Positions 25,552 to 33,931 of a DNA stretch of 64,000 bases are shown in pieces. Source of the stretch: Micromonospora terminaliae. GTDB lineage: Bacteria > Actinomycetota > Actinomycetes > Mycobacteriales > Micromonosporaceae. The DNA lies in the NCBI RefSeq assembly GCF_009671205.1, contig NZ_CP045309.1, positions 5,784,001-5,848,000 of the forward strand. Reading direction: 5' to 3'. Numbering within the stretch: the first letter of the stretch is position 1; each line of letters begins with the position of its first letter. The notes under the pieces were generated by a model, which worked only from the letters and a program-made list of their open reading frames with translations, had not been told where the DNA came from and ran no database searches. The translations under genes were made by a program, and so were the position numbers.

Positions 25552-25580
25552 GCGCCCCTGGCCCCCGTGGCCAGGGGCGC
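25552..25580 (+). terminator. Hairpin terminator after lamin-tail gene
   Basis: A perfect 12-bp stem GCGCCCCTGGCC / GGCCAGGGGCGC with a 5-nt loop CCCGT, starting 13 nt after the stop at 25538. There is only a short TT after it, as is common for intrinsic terminators in GC-rich actinomycetes. Confidence 0.8.
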
Positions 25581-25788
25581 TTCCCGTCACCCCGGCGATC
25601 CCACCGGCTCCGCCAAGCCGCCATCGATGCGTGTGGCGTCACAGGGGGGAGCGGACGGTGTTCGCGGGGCAGCGCGGAGTGGTCGAACCTGAGATCATTG
25701 ACGCCGCTCGCCGAGGCCGGCACCTGGGGCCGCGAGCACGGCGATGGAACGCCCGTCGCGAAGGCGCAGGAAATCGGGGGAGATCTCG

Positions 25789-26709
25789 TTGCGTACCAGA
25801 ACGTCCATTGTGTTGGCTGCTGTCCTCGGCCTCACCGCCGCCCTGCCGGTGGCGGCGGGGCCCGCCCAGGCCGCGTCCACCCGATCGACCGCCACGGTCG
25901 CCGACCGGCTCGTCCTCGAACCGACCGACCGCGGCTACCGCGGTTCGCTCGAGGTCGACCTGACCTACCGTGGTGCGGAGCCCGGCCGCGCCACCTATGT
26001 GGTCACGGAGCCGATCCCCGGTTCCTACGAGAACGTCGCGTGGGGCGTCAACTGCTACAGCGGTGGTGAGCTCCTGCCCGACGGGCGGATCCGGGTGGAG
26101 TGCGACGTCCCGGGCGGTGAGCTGAGTCCGGGCGAGCAACGGACCTTCACCGTCGACTTCCAGGTGCTGACCACGGTCCAGCCCTACGCGATGAAGGCCG
26201 GTGACGGCGAACTCGCCGTGAAGGTCGACGGCACGGAGGTCACCGACGAGCGCTTCTCGACCCGGTTCCGCTCCACCACCGGCTCCCTCACCAACCCGGT
26301 GCGTTACGTCCAGGACCAGCAACCGGACGCCGCGGTCACCGTCTCGGGCGACCTCGTCATGGTCCGGCAGCCCGAGGGCTACTTCGAGGGTCGCCTGCCG
26401 GTGACCGTCCGGTACGACAGCGACGCCCGGCACGGCACGATGTCCATCGTCGGCGTGAACCTCCCGGCGGGCTTCGGCCCGCCCTGGTCGCTGGAGTGCA
26501 GCCACGAGTGCGTGCCGGGTGGCGAGTTCATGGAGGGCGAGGAGCGCACCTTCGACCTCTACTTCTCCGCTCCGCCGGACACCCCGATCGGCGACCTGGG
26601 TCAGGCCGGCGTCGAGGTGAGCGCCACGGCGTGGATCAACGGGGCCCCGGACTCCGACCCGGCCGACAACGTCGCCACCTTCTCCATCATCACGACCGAG
26701 GCGCCCTGA
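25789..26709 (+). CDS. Secreted protein with two Ig-like beta-sandwich repeats
   Basis: A 306-aa exported protein. The TTG at 25789 is preferred because GGGGGAG sits just upstream and the signal peptide (SIVLAAVLGLTAALPVAAGP, AQA cleavage) then begins properly; ATG 25744 would add 15 basic residues. Two related domains follow: residues about 45-165 (GYRGSLEVDLTYRGAEPGRA with NCYSGG and VECDVPGGELSPGEQRTF) and about 175-300 (GYFEGRLPVTVRYDSDARHG with LECSHECVPGGEFMEGEERTF). They resemble CARDB/DUF11-type folds, each with paired Cys. Function unknown. Confidence 0.78.
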   Translation: MRTRTSIVLAAVLGLTAALPVAAGPAQAASTRSTATVADRLVLEPTDRGYRGSLEVDLTYRGAEPGRATYVVTEPIPGSYENVAWGVNCYSGGELLPDGRIRVECDVPGGELSPGEQRTFTVDFQVLTTVQPYAMKAGDGELAVKVDGTEVTDERFSTRFRSTTGSLTNPVRYVQDQQPDAAVTVSGDLVMVRQPEGYFEGRLPVTVRYDSDARHGTMSIVGVNLPAGFGPPWSLECSHECVPGGEFMEGEERTFDLYFSAPPDTPIGDLGQAGVEVSATAWINGAPDSDPADNVATFSIITTEAP

Positions 26710-26714
26710 GCCCG

Positions 26715-26748
26715 CTGCGGGTACGCGGCCACGGCCGCGTACCCGCAG
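26715..26748. terminator. Bidirectional hairpin terminator
   Basis: Perfect inverted repeat of 16 nt, CTGCGGGTACGCGGCC and GGCCGCGTACCCGCAG, separated by AC, lying between the stops of the convergent genes ending at 26709 and 26764. It can serve both. Confidence 0.85.
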
Positions 26749-26763
26749 TCGTCAGGCGTCGCT

Positions 26764-28374
26764 TCAGACCTTCTGCTCGGTGAAGAGGCGCTGCACGTCG
26801 ACGTCGCTCAACTTGCCCTGGTACACGCCGAGGTCGTCGACCTGGCCGTACAGCCATCCGTCCGGTCCCGCCGGCGTGGTCGACCGGCCGACCAGCATCG
26901 CGCCCGGCGCCTGCCGGGGCTGCCAGGCGGCGTTCAGCCCGACCGTCTCGGCCAAGGTCCCGTCGACATAGAGCCGGGCCTGCCGCTGCGTGGCCTCGAG
27001 GACCGCGACAAGGTGGTGCCACTGGTCGACGCCGGTCGCCGGCGCGGCCGCGTAAGTGGCAGCGGCGTCATCCGCGCCGGCCCTCACACCGAACACCCAC
27101 TGCCCGCCGTTGTCCGGCTCGTACCCGAGCCGGAAGGCGCTGCGCTCGGCGTCGTCCTGCGAGATGACCGTCTGCGCGCCGCGCGCCGGGTCGAGCCGCA
27201 CCCAGGTCGCCACCGTGAACGACTGGTCGGTGCGGAGCACCGGCCCGTCCTGCCAGACCGGGTTCCAGTCCTCGCCCACGTTGTGCTGGGTGCGGGCGTA
27301 CTCCCGGGTGGCCTCGCCGTAGTGCGGGTCGGACGGGTCGTCGATCCAGTGGGTGCCGTCGAGAGTGAGGGCCAGGCCCCGGTGGCCGGAGTCGACAAAG
27401 CTGCCCTGCGTGAGGGCGAGCTGGCGTCCAAAGGCGGTGAAGTCCGGTGCGGAGCAGAGGGTCGGGTCGAGGTTCTCCTCGTAGCACGGAGTCGCCGCCT
27501 CGAAGTTCCACCCACCGACCTGCCAGGGCCGCAGCAGACCCGGCTCGTTGAAACCTCCGGAGGCCGGGTCGTCGGCGAACCAGCCGGTGAAGTCCTGGCC
27601 GACCAGCACCCGGTCGTACACCCGGACGTCGGCCAGGTTGCCCTGCCACCAGGCGGTGTCACCGCGGCCCAGCCGGAACTCGCCGGCCGGGTCGTTGACG
27701 GCGGTCACGTTGCCTACCGTCGCCTCGGCCACCCCGTCCACCCACACCGTGAGCGTCCGTGCGGTGGCGTCGTGCACAACTGCCAGGTGCGTCCAGAGCC
27801 CGACCTGAGGGGCGGAGGTCGACCGGGCGACGGACACCTTGCCGCCCTTGCCGGTCTTCGACGGCATCTGGACCTGCCACCGGTTGCTGGCCTTGTCGTA
27901 GCCGACGGAGAGGGTGGCCTGGCCGGCGCCGGCCTTACTGGCGAAGACCCGGCTGGCCGAGGTGTCGGTGAGCCGCACCCAGGCCGCGAGAGAGAAGGAC
28001 CCCGCCGTGCTCAGGGTCGAGGGCGACGCCGACAGGTACGACGACGTGCCGTCGAAGGCGACCGTCTCGCCGCCGAGGAACCGGGCGTCGTTCTGCCAGC
28101 CAATGCTGGTGCCGGTCAGCGGTGTGTCGCCGCCGCGCGCAGGCTGCCGGTCGGCGAGCCCTTGCGCCTGGGTGATCCCCGGATACGCCTCCAGCCCCCA
28201 CATCGCCGTCGCCGCGGACGGCCGGTCGACGGTGGTGGTGGCGCGGGGCTTCGCGTCCGCCGAAGTGGCTGCGGCGAGGGGCAGCAGCGCGGCGGCAGAG
28301 GCCACAGCAAGGCGCAACGCGGCCCGACCGGCCGGACCCTGGACCGGGCCGAAGATAGAGTTGTTGTTGGTCAT
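26764..28374 (-). CDS. Secreted LamG-domain (concanavalin A-like) protein
   Basis: A 536-aa exported protein with signal peptide (RLAVASAAALLPLAAATSAD) and two LamG/laminin-G-3-like jelly-roll domains. Domain one, about residues 85-265, contains FSLAAWVRLTDTSASRVFAS and GLWTHLAVVHDATARTLTVW; domain two, about 325-530, contains SFTVATWVRLDPARGAQTV and DQWHHLVAVLEATQRQARLY and ends VDDLGVYQGKLSDVDVQRLF. Such domains bind carbohydrates or proteins; no enzymatic module is attached. ATG 28374 has GGGGAAGG upstream. It may act with the two other exported beta-sandwich proteins next to it, though each has its own transcript. Confidence 0.88.
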   Translation of the reverse strand: MTNNNSIFGPVQGPAGRAALRLAVASAAALLPLAAATSADAKPRATTTVDRPSAATAMWGLEAYPGITQAQGLADRQPARGGDTPLTGTSIGWQNDARFLGGETVAFDGTSSYLSASPSTLSTAGSFSLAAWVRLTDTSASRVFASKAGAGQATLSVGYDKASNRWQVQMPSKTGKGGKVSVARSTSAPQVGLWTHLAVVHDATARTLTVWVDGVAEATVGNVTAVNDPAGEFRLGRGDTAWWQGNLADVRVYDRVLVGQDFTGWFADDPASGGFNEPGLLRPWQVGGWNFEAATPCYEENLDPTLCSAPDFTAFGRQLALTQGSFVDSGHRGLALTLDGTHWIDDPSDPHYGEATREYARTQHNVGEDWNPVWQDGPVLRTDQSFTVATWVRLDPARGAQTVISQDDAERSAFRLGYEPDNGGQWVFGVRAGADDAAATYAAAPATGVDQWHHLVAVLEATQRQARLYVDGTLAETVGLNAAWQPRQAPGAMLVGRSTTPAGPDGWLYGQVDDLGVYQGKLSDVDVQRLFTEQKV

Positions 28375-28606
28375 CGAACCTTCCCCGTGAAGATCTTTGG
28401 GCGGGACCGGCCGACAATGATGATCATCTAACCGGGTCGCGGGACAGTGTCACAGGACGGCAGGCGCGCCGCCACCCCCTATTCGCCCTGACTGCATCGA
28501 CGACCGCCCACCCGCTCCGCGGGGAGCAGCTTCGACCCCCGCCAGGTGAGTGAGCCCACCCGCCGCCAGGCTTCCCGTCCCGGTGCCCGGCTGCCAGGGT
28601 GGCGTC

Positions 28607-29035
28607 ATGATTGACAGCGCGGTGACCCGTCGCGTCGTGGGCGACTTCCTCCGGTACGTACGCTCCGGGCAGGAGCCGCAGCGGGCGGCGGAGTTCATGG
28701 CACCGACGGTGCGTGCCCACCAGGTGCAGTCCGAGGACCTGGCCACGGTTGAACGGACTCCGGACGACTACGCCGAGCACGTCCGGGAGATGACCGCCAC
28801 CTGGGGCGCGTTCGACCTCACGATCGAAGAGTTCCTGGTCGACGGTGCGCGGGCGCATGTCCGGCTGGCCCAGGTGGGCCACCACCTCGCGCCGGTGGAC
28901 GGCATCGCGCCGACCGGCCGGACCGTCCGCCAGATCAACTCGGTCGTCTATAACGTGGAGGACGGACTGATCACCGAGTACTGGATCCAGATCGATCGAG
29001 CCGGTCTGCTGGCCCAACTCAGGGACGGTTCCTGA
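28607..29035 (+). CDS. SnoaL-like (NTF2-fold) protein
   Basis: A 142-aa small alpha/beta-cone protein of the SnoaL/ester-cyclase type: RVVGDFLRYVRSGQEPQRAA at the N-terminus, MTATWGAFDLTIEEFLVDG in the middle and INSVVYNVEDGLITEYWIQI near the end match polyketide cyclase-like stand-alone proteins. ATG 28607 is chosen because upstream in-frame residues are unrelated; GGGTGG lies before it. No polyketide genes are nearby, so a general hydrolase or isomerase role or ligand binding is more likely. Confidence 0.75.
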   Translation: MIDSAVTRRVVGDFLRYVRSGQEPQRAAEFMAPTVRAHQVQSEDLATVERTPDDYAEHVREMTATWGAFDLTIEEFLVDGARAHVRLAQVGHHLAPVDGIAPTGRTVRQINSVVYNVEDGLITEYWIQIDRAGLLAQLRDGS

Positions 29036-29137
29036 CGGCATCGCCCCAGGTGCGAGTGCAATCTGTCCGAGAATGTATGCCGACCCCGTGCAGGACCCGA
29101 GGATGCCGCAGCGGTCGGCAGTGAGCGAGGACAGACG

Positions 29138-30217
29138 ATGACGCGGGTGGGCACGGCGGAGACCGGACACGGCGGCGCCGGCCGCCGGGACACCGAACTC
29201 CGTACCTGGCGCGCGCACCTCCGCCGGGCGATGACCGCCCTCCGCCGGCCCGGCCCCTGGAAGCGCGGCCGGGTGCTCGCGGCGCTGGCCCTGCTGCTCG
29301 GGCTGCTCATGCTGCTGCACGCGAAGGTCCCGAACCGGATCGGAAACCTCGGCAGCCTGGTGGAGACCTTCCTGCCGTGGTTCGGCCTGTTCATCCCCGT
29401 ACTGCTGATCGGGGCGCTGTGGCGCCGCTCGGCCTCCGCGGTGGCCGCGCTGCTGTTGCCGGTCCTGGTGTGGCTGAACCTGTTCGGCGGGCTGCTCGGC
29501 GACAGGTCCCACCCGGGTGGCGGCCTCACCGTGGCCGAGCACAACGTCGGCGCCGGCAACCCCGACCCGGCCGGCACCGCCCGCGAGCTGGCCGCCTCCG
29601 AGGCCGACGTGCTGGCCCTGGTGGAGGTGACCGAGCAGGCCCGGGGCACCTACGAGAACGAGCTGGCGAAGGCGTACCCCTACCACGCGGTGCAGGGGAC
29701 GGTCGGGCTGTGGAGCAAGCTGCCGCTGTCGGACACCCAGCTGGTCGACACCAAGATGGACTACGGGCCGCTGGCGGAGACCAAGCCACTCGACGTCAAG
29801 ATGGCCTACAACCGGGCGCTGCGCGCCACGGTGACCACGAACCAGGGCCCCGTGGCGGTGTATGTGGCCCACCTGGGGTCCGCACGGGTGAACCCCCGGG
29901 CGGGCTTCTGGACGACCCACCGGGACAGGAATGCGCAGGCGCTCGGCGAGGCGATCGCCGCCGAGCGGAACGAGCGGGTGGTGCTGCTCGGCGACCTGAA
30001 CGGCGCCATGGACGACCGCGCGTTCGCCGGCATCACCGCGCAGCTGCGCTCGGCCCAGGACGAGGCCGGGAACGGCTTCGGCTTCACCTGGCCGGCGCAG
30101 TTCCCGGTGGTGCGGATCGACCAGATCCTGGTGCGCGGCGTACAGCCGGAGAGTTCGTGGGTGCTGCCGGCCACCGGCAGCGACCACCTGCCGGTGGCGG
30201 CCCGGATCACGCCATGA
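29138..30217 (+). CDS. Membrane-anchored endonuclease/exonuclease/phosphatase family protein
   Basis: A 359-aa protein with three N-terminal membrane helices (VLAALALLLGLLMLLHAKVP, FGLFIPVLLIGALW, VAALLLPVLVWLNLFGGLLG) and an extracytoplasmic EEP hydrolase domain from about residue 130. Catalytic motifs: AEHNVGAGNP, LALVEVTEQ (metal Glu), VVLLGDLNGAMDD and TGSDHLPV (Asp-His). It likely hydrolyses a phosphodiester outside the cell. ATG 29138 has GAGGACAG upstream. Substrate (nucleic acid, phospholipid or phosphoinositide-like) cannot be told. A tRNA gene lies just downstream on the other strand. Confidence 0.88.
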   Translation: MTRVGTAETGHGGAGRRDTELRTWRAHLRRAMTALRRPGPWKRGRVLAALALLLGLLMLLHAKVPNRIGNLGSLVETFLPWFGLFIPVLLIGALWRRSASAVAALLLPVLVWLNLFGGLLGDRSHPGGGLTVAEHNVGAGNPDPAGTARELAASEADVLALVEVTEQARGTYENELAKAYPYHAVQGTVGLWSKLPLSDTQLVDTKMDYGPLAETKPLDVKMAYNRALRATVTTNQGPVAVYVAHLGSARVNPRAGFWTTHRDRNAQALGEAIAAERNERVVLLGDLNGAMDDRAFAGITAQLRSAQDEAGNGFGFTWPAQFPVVRIDQILVRGVQPESSWVLPATGSDHLPVAARITP

Positions 30218-30255
30218 TCACCGAGGCCCGGTCAGGACGCTGACCAGCGGAGGAG

Positions 30256-30327
30256 TGGGCCGCCAGGGACTCGAACCCTGAACCTATGGATTAAAAGTCC
30301 ACAGCTCTGCCATTGAGCTAGCGGCCC
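30256..30327 (-). tRNA. tRNA-Lys (anticodon UUU)
   Basis: The minus strand folds as a 72-nt cloverleaf: acceptor GGGCCGC/GCGGCCC with discriminator A, D-stem GCTC/GAGC, anticodon stem GTGGA/TCCAT with loop CTTTTAA (anticodon TTT), and T-arm CAGGG-TTCGAGT-CCCTG. The anticodon stem has one terminal G-T pair. CCA is not encoded. No integrase or duplicated tRNA end is visible nearby, so it is not acting as an att site in this window. Confidence 0.96.
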
Positions 30328-30449
30328 GTCCGACCAGGCTACCGGAACCCGCCCGTGCGGGCCTTCCGCCTCCGCCACCTGTCGATCTTCAGACTGCCAA
30401 GGAACGCCGGGTGGGCATGACACCGCCCGCCGGGGGAACCGGGACACGC

Positions 30450-30749
30450 ATGAGGGTGGGCAGCACGGCCGCGGTGGCGGCATCCGGCGAGGTGGCCGGG
30501 GACGACGGCGTACGCCGTCCCGGTGGCGAGGTGCACGCCTGGTTGCCGGGCCAGAACCAGACCGTCTGCGGGCTCCAGCTCAGCCGCACCCGGCTGCGCC
30601 GCTTCCCCCACGTGCCGTTCGACTACTCGGGCACCGACGTGCTCACCGAGGCCGACCCCGAGGGCTACATCTGCCCCCGCTGCCTGGCCGCCGTGTCGGG
30701 CCGCCGCGAGGGGGAGAAGGGCTGGGTGCGGACGAACCCCCGTCCGTGA
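30450..30749 (+). CDS. Small putative zinc-binding protein
   Basis: A 99-aa soluble protein. HAWLPGQNQTVCGLQLSRTR contributes His and Cys, and YICPRCLAAV contributes a CxxC, so one zinc could be held by H-C-C-C in the style of small actinobacterial zinc-ribbon proteins. ATG 30450 is preferred (GGGA a few nt upstream); GTG 30411 would add 13 Gly/Pro-rich residues. It stands 36 nt before the epimerase-like gene in the same direction and may be cotranscribed. Function unknown. Confidence 0.65.
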   Translation: MRVGSTAAVAASGEVAGDDGVRRPGGEVHAWLPGQNQTVCGLQLSRTRLRRFPHVPFDYSGTDVLTEADPEGYICPRCLAAVSGRREGEKGWVRTNPRP

Positions 30750-30785
30750 GCGGTTGCTGTCCGCATCAACGGGTACGGCACCGGT

Positions 30786-31868
30786 ATGCGGATCGTGATC
30801 GTGGGGGCCACCGGCAACGTGGGGACGGCGCTGCTGCGCCGGCTGCGGCGGGAGGCCGGGGCGGAGCTGGTCGGGGTGGCGCGCCGGATGCCCGGTCCGG
30901 ACGCCGGTGAGCCGTACGACGGGGTGGAGTGGCACTCCTGCGACGTGGGGGCGCCGGACGCGGTGGAGAAGCTGTCGGTGGCCTTCGCCGGGGCGCGGGC
31001 TGTCGTGCACCTGGCCTGGCAGATCCAGCCCAGTCACGACCAGCGCATTCTGCACCGGACCAACGTCGACGGCAGCCGCGCGGTGGTCGAGGCGACCGTC
31101 CGGGCCGGTGTGCCCGCCCTGGTGTACGCCTCGTCGGTCGGCACCTATGCGCCCGGCCCCAAGGACCGTCCGGTGAGCGAGAACTGGCCGGCCACCGGGG
31201 TGGAGACCTCGTCGTACAGCCGGGACAAGGCCGAGGTGGAGGAGCTGCTGGACGTGGTGCAGCGGGAACACCCGGAGCTGCGGGTGGTCCGGCTGCGGCC
31301 GGGGCTGACGTTCCAGCGGGACGCGGGCACGGAGATCCGCCGCTACTTCATCGGCCCGCTCGCGCCGGTACGCCTGCTCCGGTACGGCCGGATCCCGCTG
31401 GTGCCGACGCACCGGCGGCTGCGCATGCAGGCGGTGCACGCCGACGACGTGGCTGACGCGTACGCCCGGGCGGTGCTGGGTGACGCGCGCGGCGCCTTCA
31501 ACGTGGCCGCGGACCCGGTGCTCACCCCGGAGCTGCTGGCCCGGCACTTCCACGGCTGGACGGTGCCGGTGGCCACCCCGGTGCTGCGCGCGGCGGCGGC
31601 GCTGACCTGGCGGGCGCGGCTGCAACCCATCGACACCGGCTGGGTCGACCTGGCGTTGAACGCCCCGCTCATGTCCAGCGAGCGCGCCGAGCGCGAACTC
31701 GGCTGGACCCCGAAGGTCGACAGCGTCACCGCGCTGAAGGAGCTGTTCGACGGCATGTCGAGCCGCACCGGCACCACCAGCCCGCCGATGTCGGCGAACC
31801 CGACCCTCCCCGGCCGCCCGAAGGCCCTCCTGAAGGCCCGCCTCCCCGGCCACCCCAACCCCTACTGA
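30786..31868 (+). CDS. NAD-dependent epimerase/dehydratase family protein
   Basis: A 360-aa extended SDR. N-terminal MRIVIVGATGNVGTALLRRL is the nucleotide-binding GxxGxxG; VYASSVGTYAPGP, SYSRDKAEVEELLD (the Tyr-x-x-x-Lys is Y-S-R-D-K) and VVRLRPGLTFQRDAGTEIRR follow. It most resembles nucleoside-sugar epimerase-like proteins that act on small or lipid-linked substrates rather than dedicated UDP-glucose epimerases. The C-terminal tail TSPPMSANPTLPGRPKA is low complexity. It ends 11 nt from the stop of the convergent beta-helix lipoprotein gene. Confidence 0.85.
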   Translation: MRIVIVGATGNVGTALLRRLRREAGAELVGVARRMPGPDAGEPYDGVEWHSCDVGAPDAVEKLSVAFAGARAVVHLAWQIQPSHDQRILHRTNVDGSRAVVEATVRAGVPALVYASSVGTYAPGPKDRPVSENWPATGVETSSYSRDKAEVEELLDVVQREHPELRVVRLRPGLTFQRDAGTEIRRYFIGPLAPVRLLRYGRIPLVPTHRRLRMQAVHADDVADAYARAVLGDARGAFNVAADPVLTPELLARHFHGWTVPVATPVLRAAAALTWRARLQPIDTGWVDLALNAPLMSSERAERELGWTPKVDSVTALKELFDGMSSRTGTTSPPMSANPTLPGRPKALLKARLPGHPNPY

Positions 31869-31879
31869 GGCGCACGGGG

Positions 31880-33064
31880 TCAGCGGGTCAGCCGGGAGCC
31901 GGTCACCGTGGGTGGGCGGGCGCCCAGGAAGAAGATGCCGGGGTAGCCCTTCGTCTCGAAGCCCTTGCTCGGGTTGCGGCGGAGCGTCGACGCTTCGATC
32001 TTCATGGTGCCGGTGCGGTTGTTGCTGACGAAGAAGACGGCGCCGCCGCCCTCGTTCGCCGTGTTGCCCTCGATGATCGTGCCGGCGATCCGGACGGTGA
32101 ACTCGTTGCCGTCGCAGTAGATGGCGCCGCCGCTGCCGCCGCCGGGGGTGCCGGCCCGGGACGGGTTCGCGCCGGTGCCGACCGCCCGGTTGTCGCGGAA
32201 GACGCTGTTCAGCACGGTCCAGGAGACGCCGATGCTGCTGGTCGCCGCGCCGTTCGCGCACACCCCGCCGGTGAAGGTGCTGTTCACGACGTACACCGGC
32301 TTGTTCTCGTGCTGGCTGAGCACGCGCAGCGCCGCGCCGCCCAGGTCCGGGCCGGTCCGGTCGCAGCGGTTGTCCACGAAGCGGCTGTTGACCACCTTGA
32401 ACCGGCCGCCGCGTACGAAGATCGCGCCGCCCCCGCCACCCTCGGTGCGGTCGCCGGTGGAGTTGCCGTCGGCGAAGGTCAGGTTCTGCACGGTGAGCTG
32501 CGGGTGGTCCTGGTTCTGGCAGTGCGAGGTGGTCCAGCCCTGGGCCTGGTCGCAGGTGTTCTGGTAGAGGATCCGGCGCTGGCCGCCCCCGCTCAGGGTG
32601 ACCTTGCCGCCGCCGTCCAGCACGACGCGGGGGCCGTGCGAGTTGACCACCTTCGCGGTGGCCGTCATCCGGATGGTCACCGGGGCCGGGCCGCAGTCGA
32701 AGGTGATGATCCCGCCAGCGGCAACGGCCTTCACCACGGCCTCCGAGGTGCAGCTCGCCGGGGTGCCGGTGCCGACCGTACGGGTCGGGCGCGACGTGTC
32801 CACGGCCCGCGCCTCGGCGGGCACGGCGGCGTGCCCGTCCGGGTTGCCGGCGTGGAACGCGGCCGCCGAGGGAGCGGTGCCCGGCTTGGCGGTGCCGAGA
32901 CCGGCCCGCGCGCTGGGGACGCCGGTCGCGGGTGGCGTCGGGCCGGCGGCGGCGGTGCCGGTGGCGGCGACCGGCGCGGGCGAGCCGGCCGGATGGTCAC
33001 CCCCGCACGCCGGCAGGGTCGCGGTGGCGACAGCGAGGACGAGGAGGGTGACAGCGGACTTCAC
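31880..33064 (-). CDS. Lipoprotein with right-handed parallel beta-helix
   Basis: A 394-aa exported protein. KSAVTLLVLAVATATLPACG is a lipoprotein signal with lipobox LPAC. After a Pro/Ala-rich linker (about residues 25-100), repeated rungs of the pectate-lyase/polymorphic outer-membrane type appear: VVNSHGPRVVLDGGGKVTLS, VQNLTFADGNSTGDRTEGGG, VNSRFVDNRCDRTGPDLGGA and IIEGNTANEGGGAVFFVSNN. The rungs suggest polysaccharide or protein binding on the surface. Start is GTG 33064 or GTG 33070; the first has GGGCGG at suitable spacing. No catalytic triad can be assigned by eye. Confidence 0.8.
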   Translation of the reverse strand: MKSAVTLLVLAVATATLPACGGDHPAGSPAPVAATGTAAAGPTPPATGVPSARAGLGTAKPGTAPSAAAFHAGNPDGHAAVPAEARAVDTSRPTRTVGTGTPASCTSEAVVKAVAAGGIITFDCGPAPVTIRMTATAKVVNSHGPRVVLDGGGKVTLSGGGQRRILYQNTCDQAQGWTTSHCQNQDHPQLTVQNLTFADGNSTGDRTEGGGGGAIFVRGGRFKVVNSRFVDNRCDRTGPDLGGAALRVLSQHENKPVYVVNSTFTGGVCANGAATSSIGVSWTVLNSVFRDNRAVGTGANPSRAGTPGGGSGGAIYCDGNEFTVRIAGTIIEGNTANEGGGAVFFVSNNRTGTMKIEASTLRRNPSKGFETKGYPGIFFLGARPPTVTGSRLTR

Positions 33065-33142
33065 GCGCACCGCCCGATGCTAGGAGGACCGCCCGCCGCC
33101 GCACGACTCCGGACGCGATCCTTAACCCGCCGCTAAGCCGCG

Positions 33143-33892
33143 TCAGGCGTGGGACAGGGCGAACGCCACCAGGAAGCCGAGGACGGTGATGAGGCCGACC
33201 AGCAGGTGGGCGTCCTCGTACGCCTCCGGGACCATGGTGTCGGTGATCATCGCGAGGATCGCGCCGGCCGCGAGCGCCGTGATGCCCGCCAGCAGCGCGG
33301 GCGGGGCACCGCCGAGCAGGGCATACCCGGCCAGGGCCGCCGCGCCGGAGACCAGGGCGATCGCCGTCCAGAGCAGGAAGACGTAGCGGCGGCTCCGGCC
33401 GGCCTGGCGCATGCCGGCCGCACTGGACATGCCCTCGGGCACGTTGCTGAGGAAGACCGCGAGCACCGTGACCAGGCTGACCGGCCCGCCGGCCAGCAGG
33501 CTCGCGCCGATGACCACCGATTCGGGTACGCCGTCCAGCACCGCGCCCACGGCGATGGCGGCACCCGAACCGGGCTGCTCCTGTTCGGAGGGCTGCTCGT
33601 CGCCGGAGCGCTTGCGATGCCGCGCCCCGCGCCGGGCCAGCAGGATGTTCGCTCCGGTGTAGGCGAGCGCCCCGAGCGCCGCGCCGATCACCACGGGCCT
33701 CAAGCCGCCCTGCTCGTGCGCCTCGGCGATCAGCTCGAAGGAGACCGCCGAGAGCAGCACCCCGGCGCCGAACGCCATGACCGACGCGATGGCGCGCCGG
33801 GGCACCCGTGCGAAGAACCCGACGGCCGCCCCGATCAGCAGGGCGGATCCGGCGACCAGCCCCCAGAATCCCGCTTCCAACCACTCCGGCAC
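33143..33892 (-). CDS. ZIP-family metal transporter
   Basis: A 249-aa membrane protein with eight predicted helices. Helix IV has LDGVPESVVIGASLLAGGPV and helix V FLSNVPEGMSSAAGMRQAG: the HNxPEG-type metal site is present as SNVPEG and DGVPES. A His/Lys/Arg/Glu-rich variable loop (RKRSGDEQPSEQEQPGSG) sits between helices III and IV, as in ZIP proteins. It probably imports zinc or a related divalent metal. Start GTG 33892. It is the distal gene of a minus-strand group and has no clear metal regulator next to it. Confidence 0.85.
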   Translation of the reverse strand: MPEWLEAGFWGLVAGSALLIGAAVGFFARVPRRAIASVMAFGAGVLLSAVSFELIAEAHEQGGLRPVVIGAALGALAYTGANILLARRGARHRKRSGDEQPSEQEQPGSGAAIAVGAVLDGVPESVVIGASLLAGGPVSLVTVLAVFLSNVPEGMSSAAGMRQAGRSRRYVFLLWTAIALVSGAAALAGYALLGGAPPALLAGITALAAGAILAMITDTMVPEAYEDAHLLVGLITVLGFLVAFALSHA

Positions 33893-33931
33893 CCGCAGGA
33901 CCCTACCCCCGGGCCGAGATCGGAAACCGGC

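Noticed and set aside
30256..30327. tRNA-Lys as an integration site of a genomic island
   Set aside because: No integrase, no duplicated 3' tRNA end and ordinary genes on both sides.
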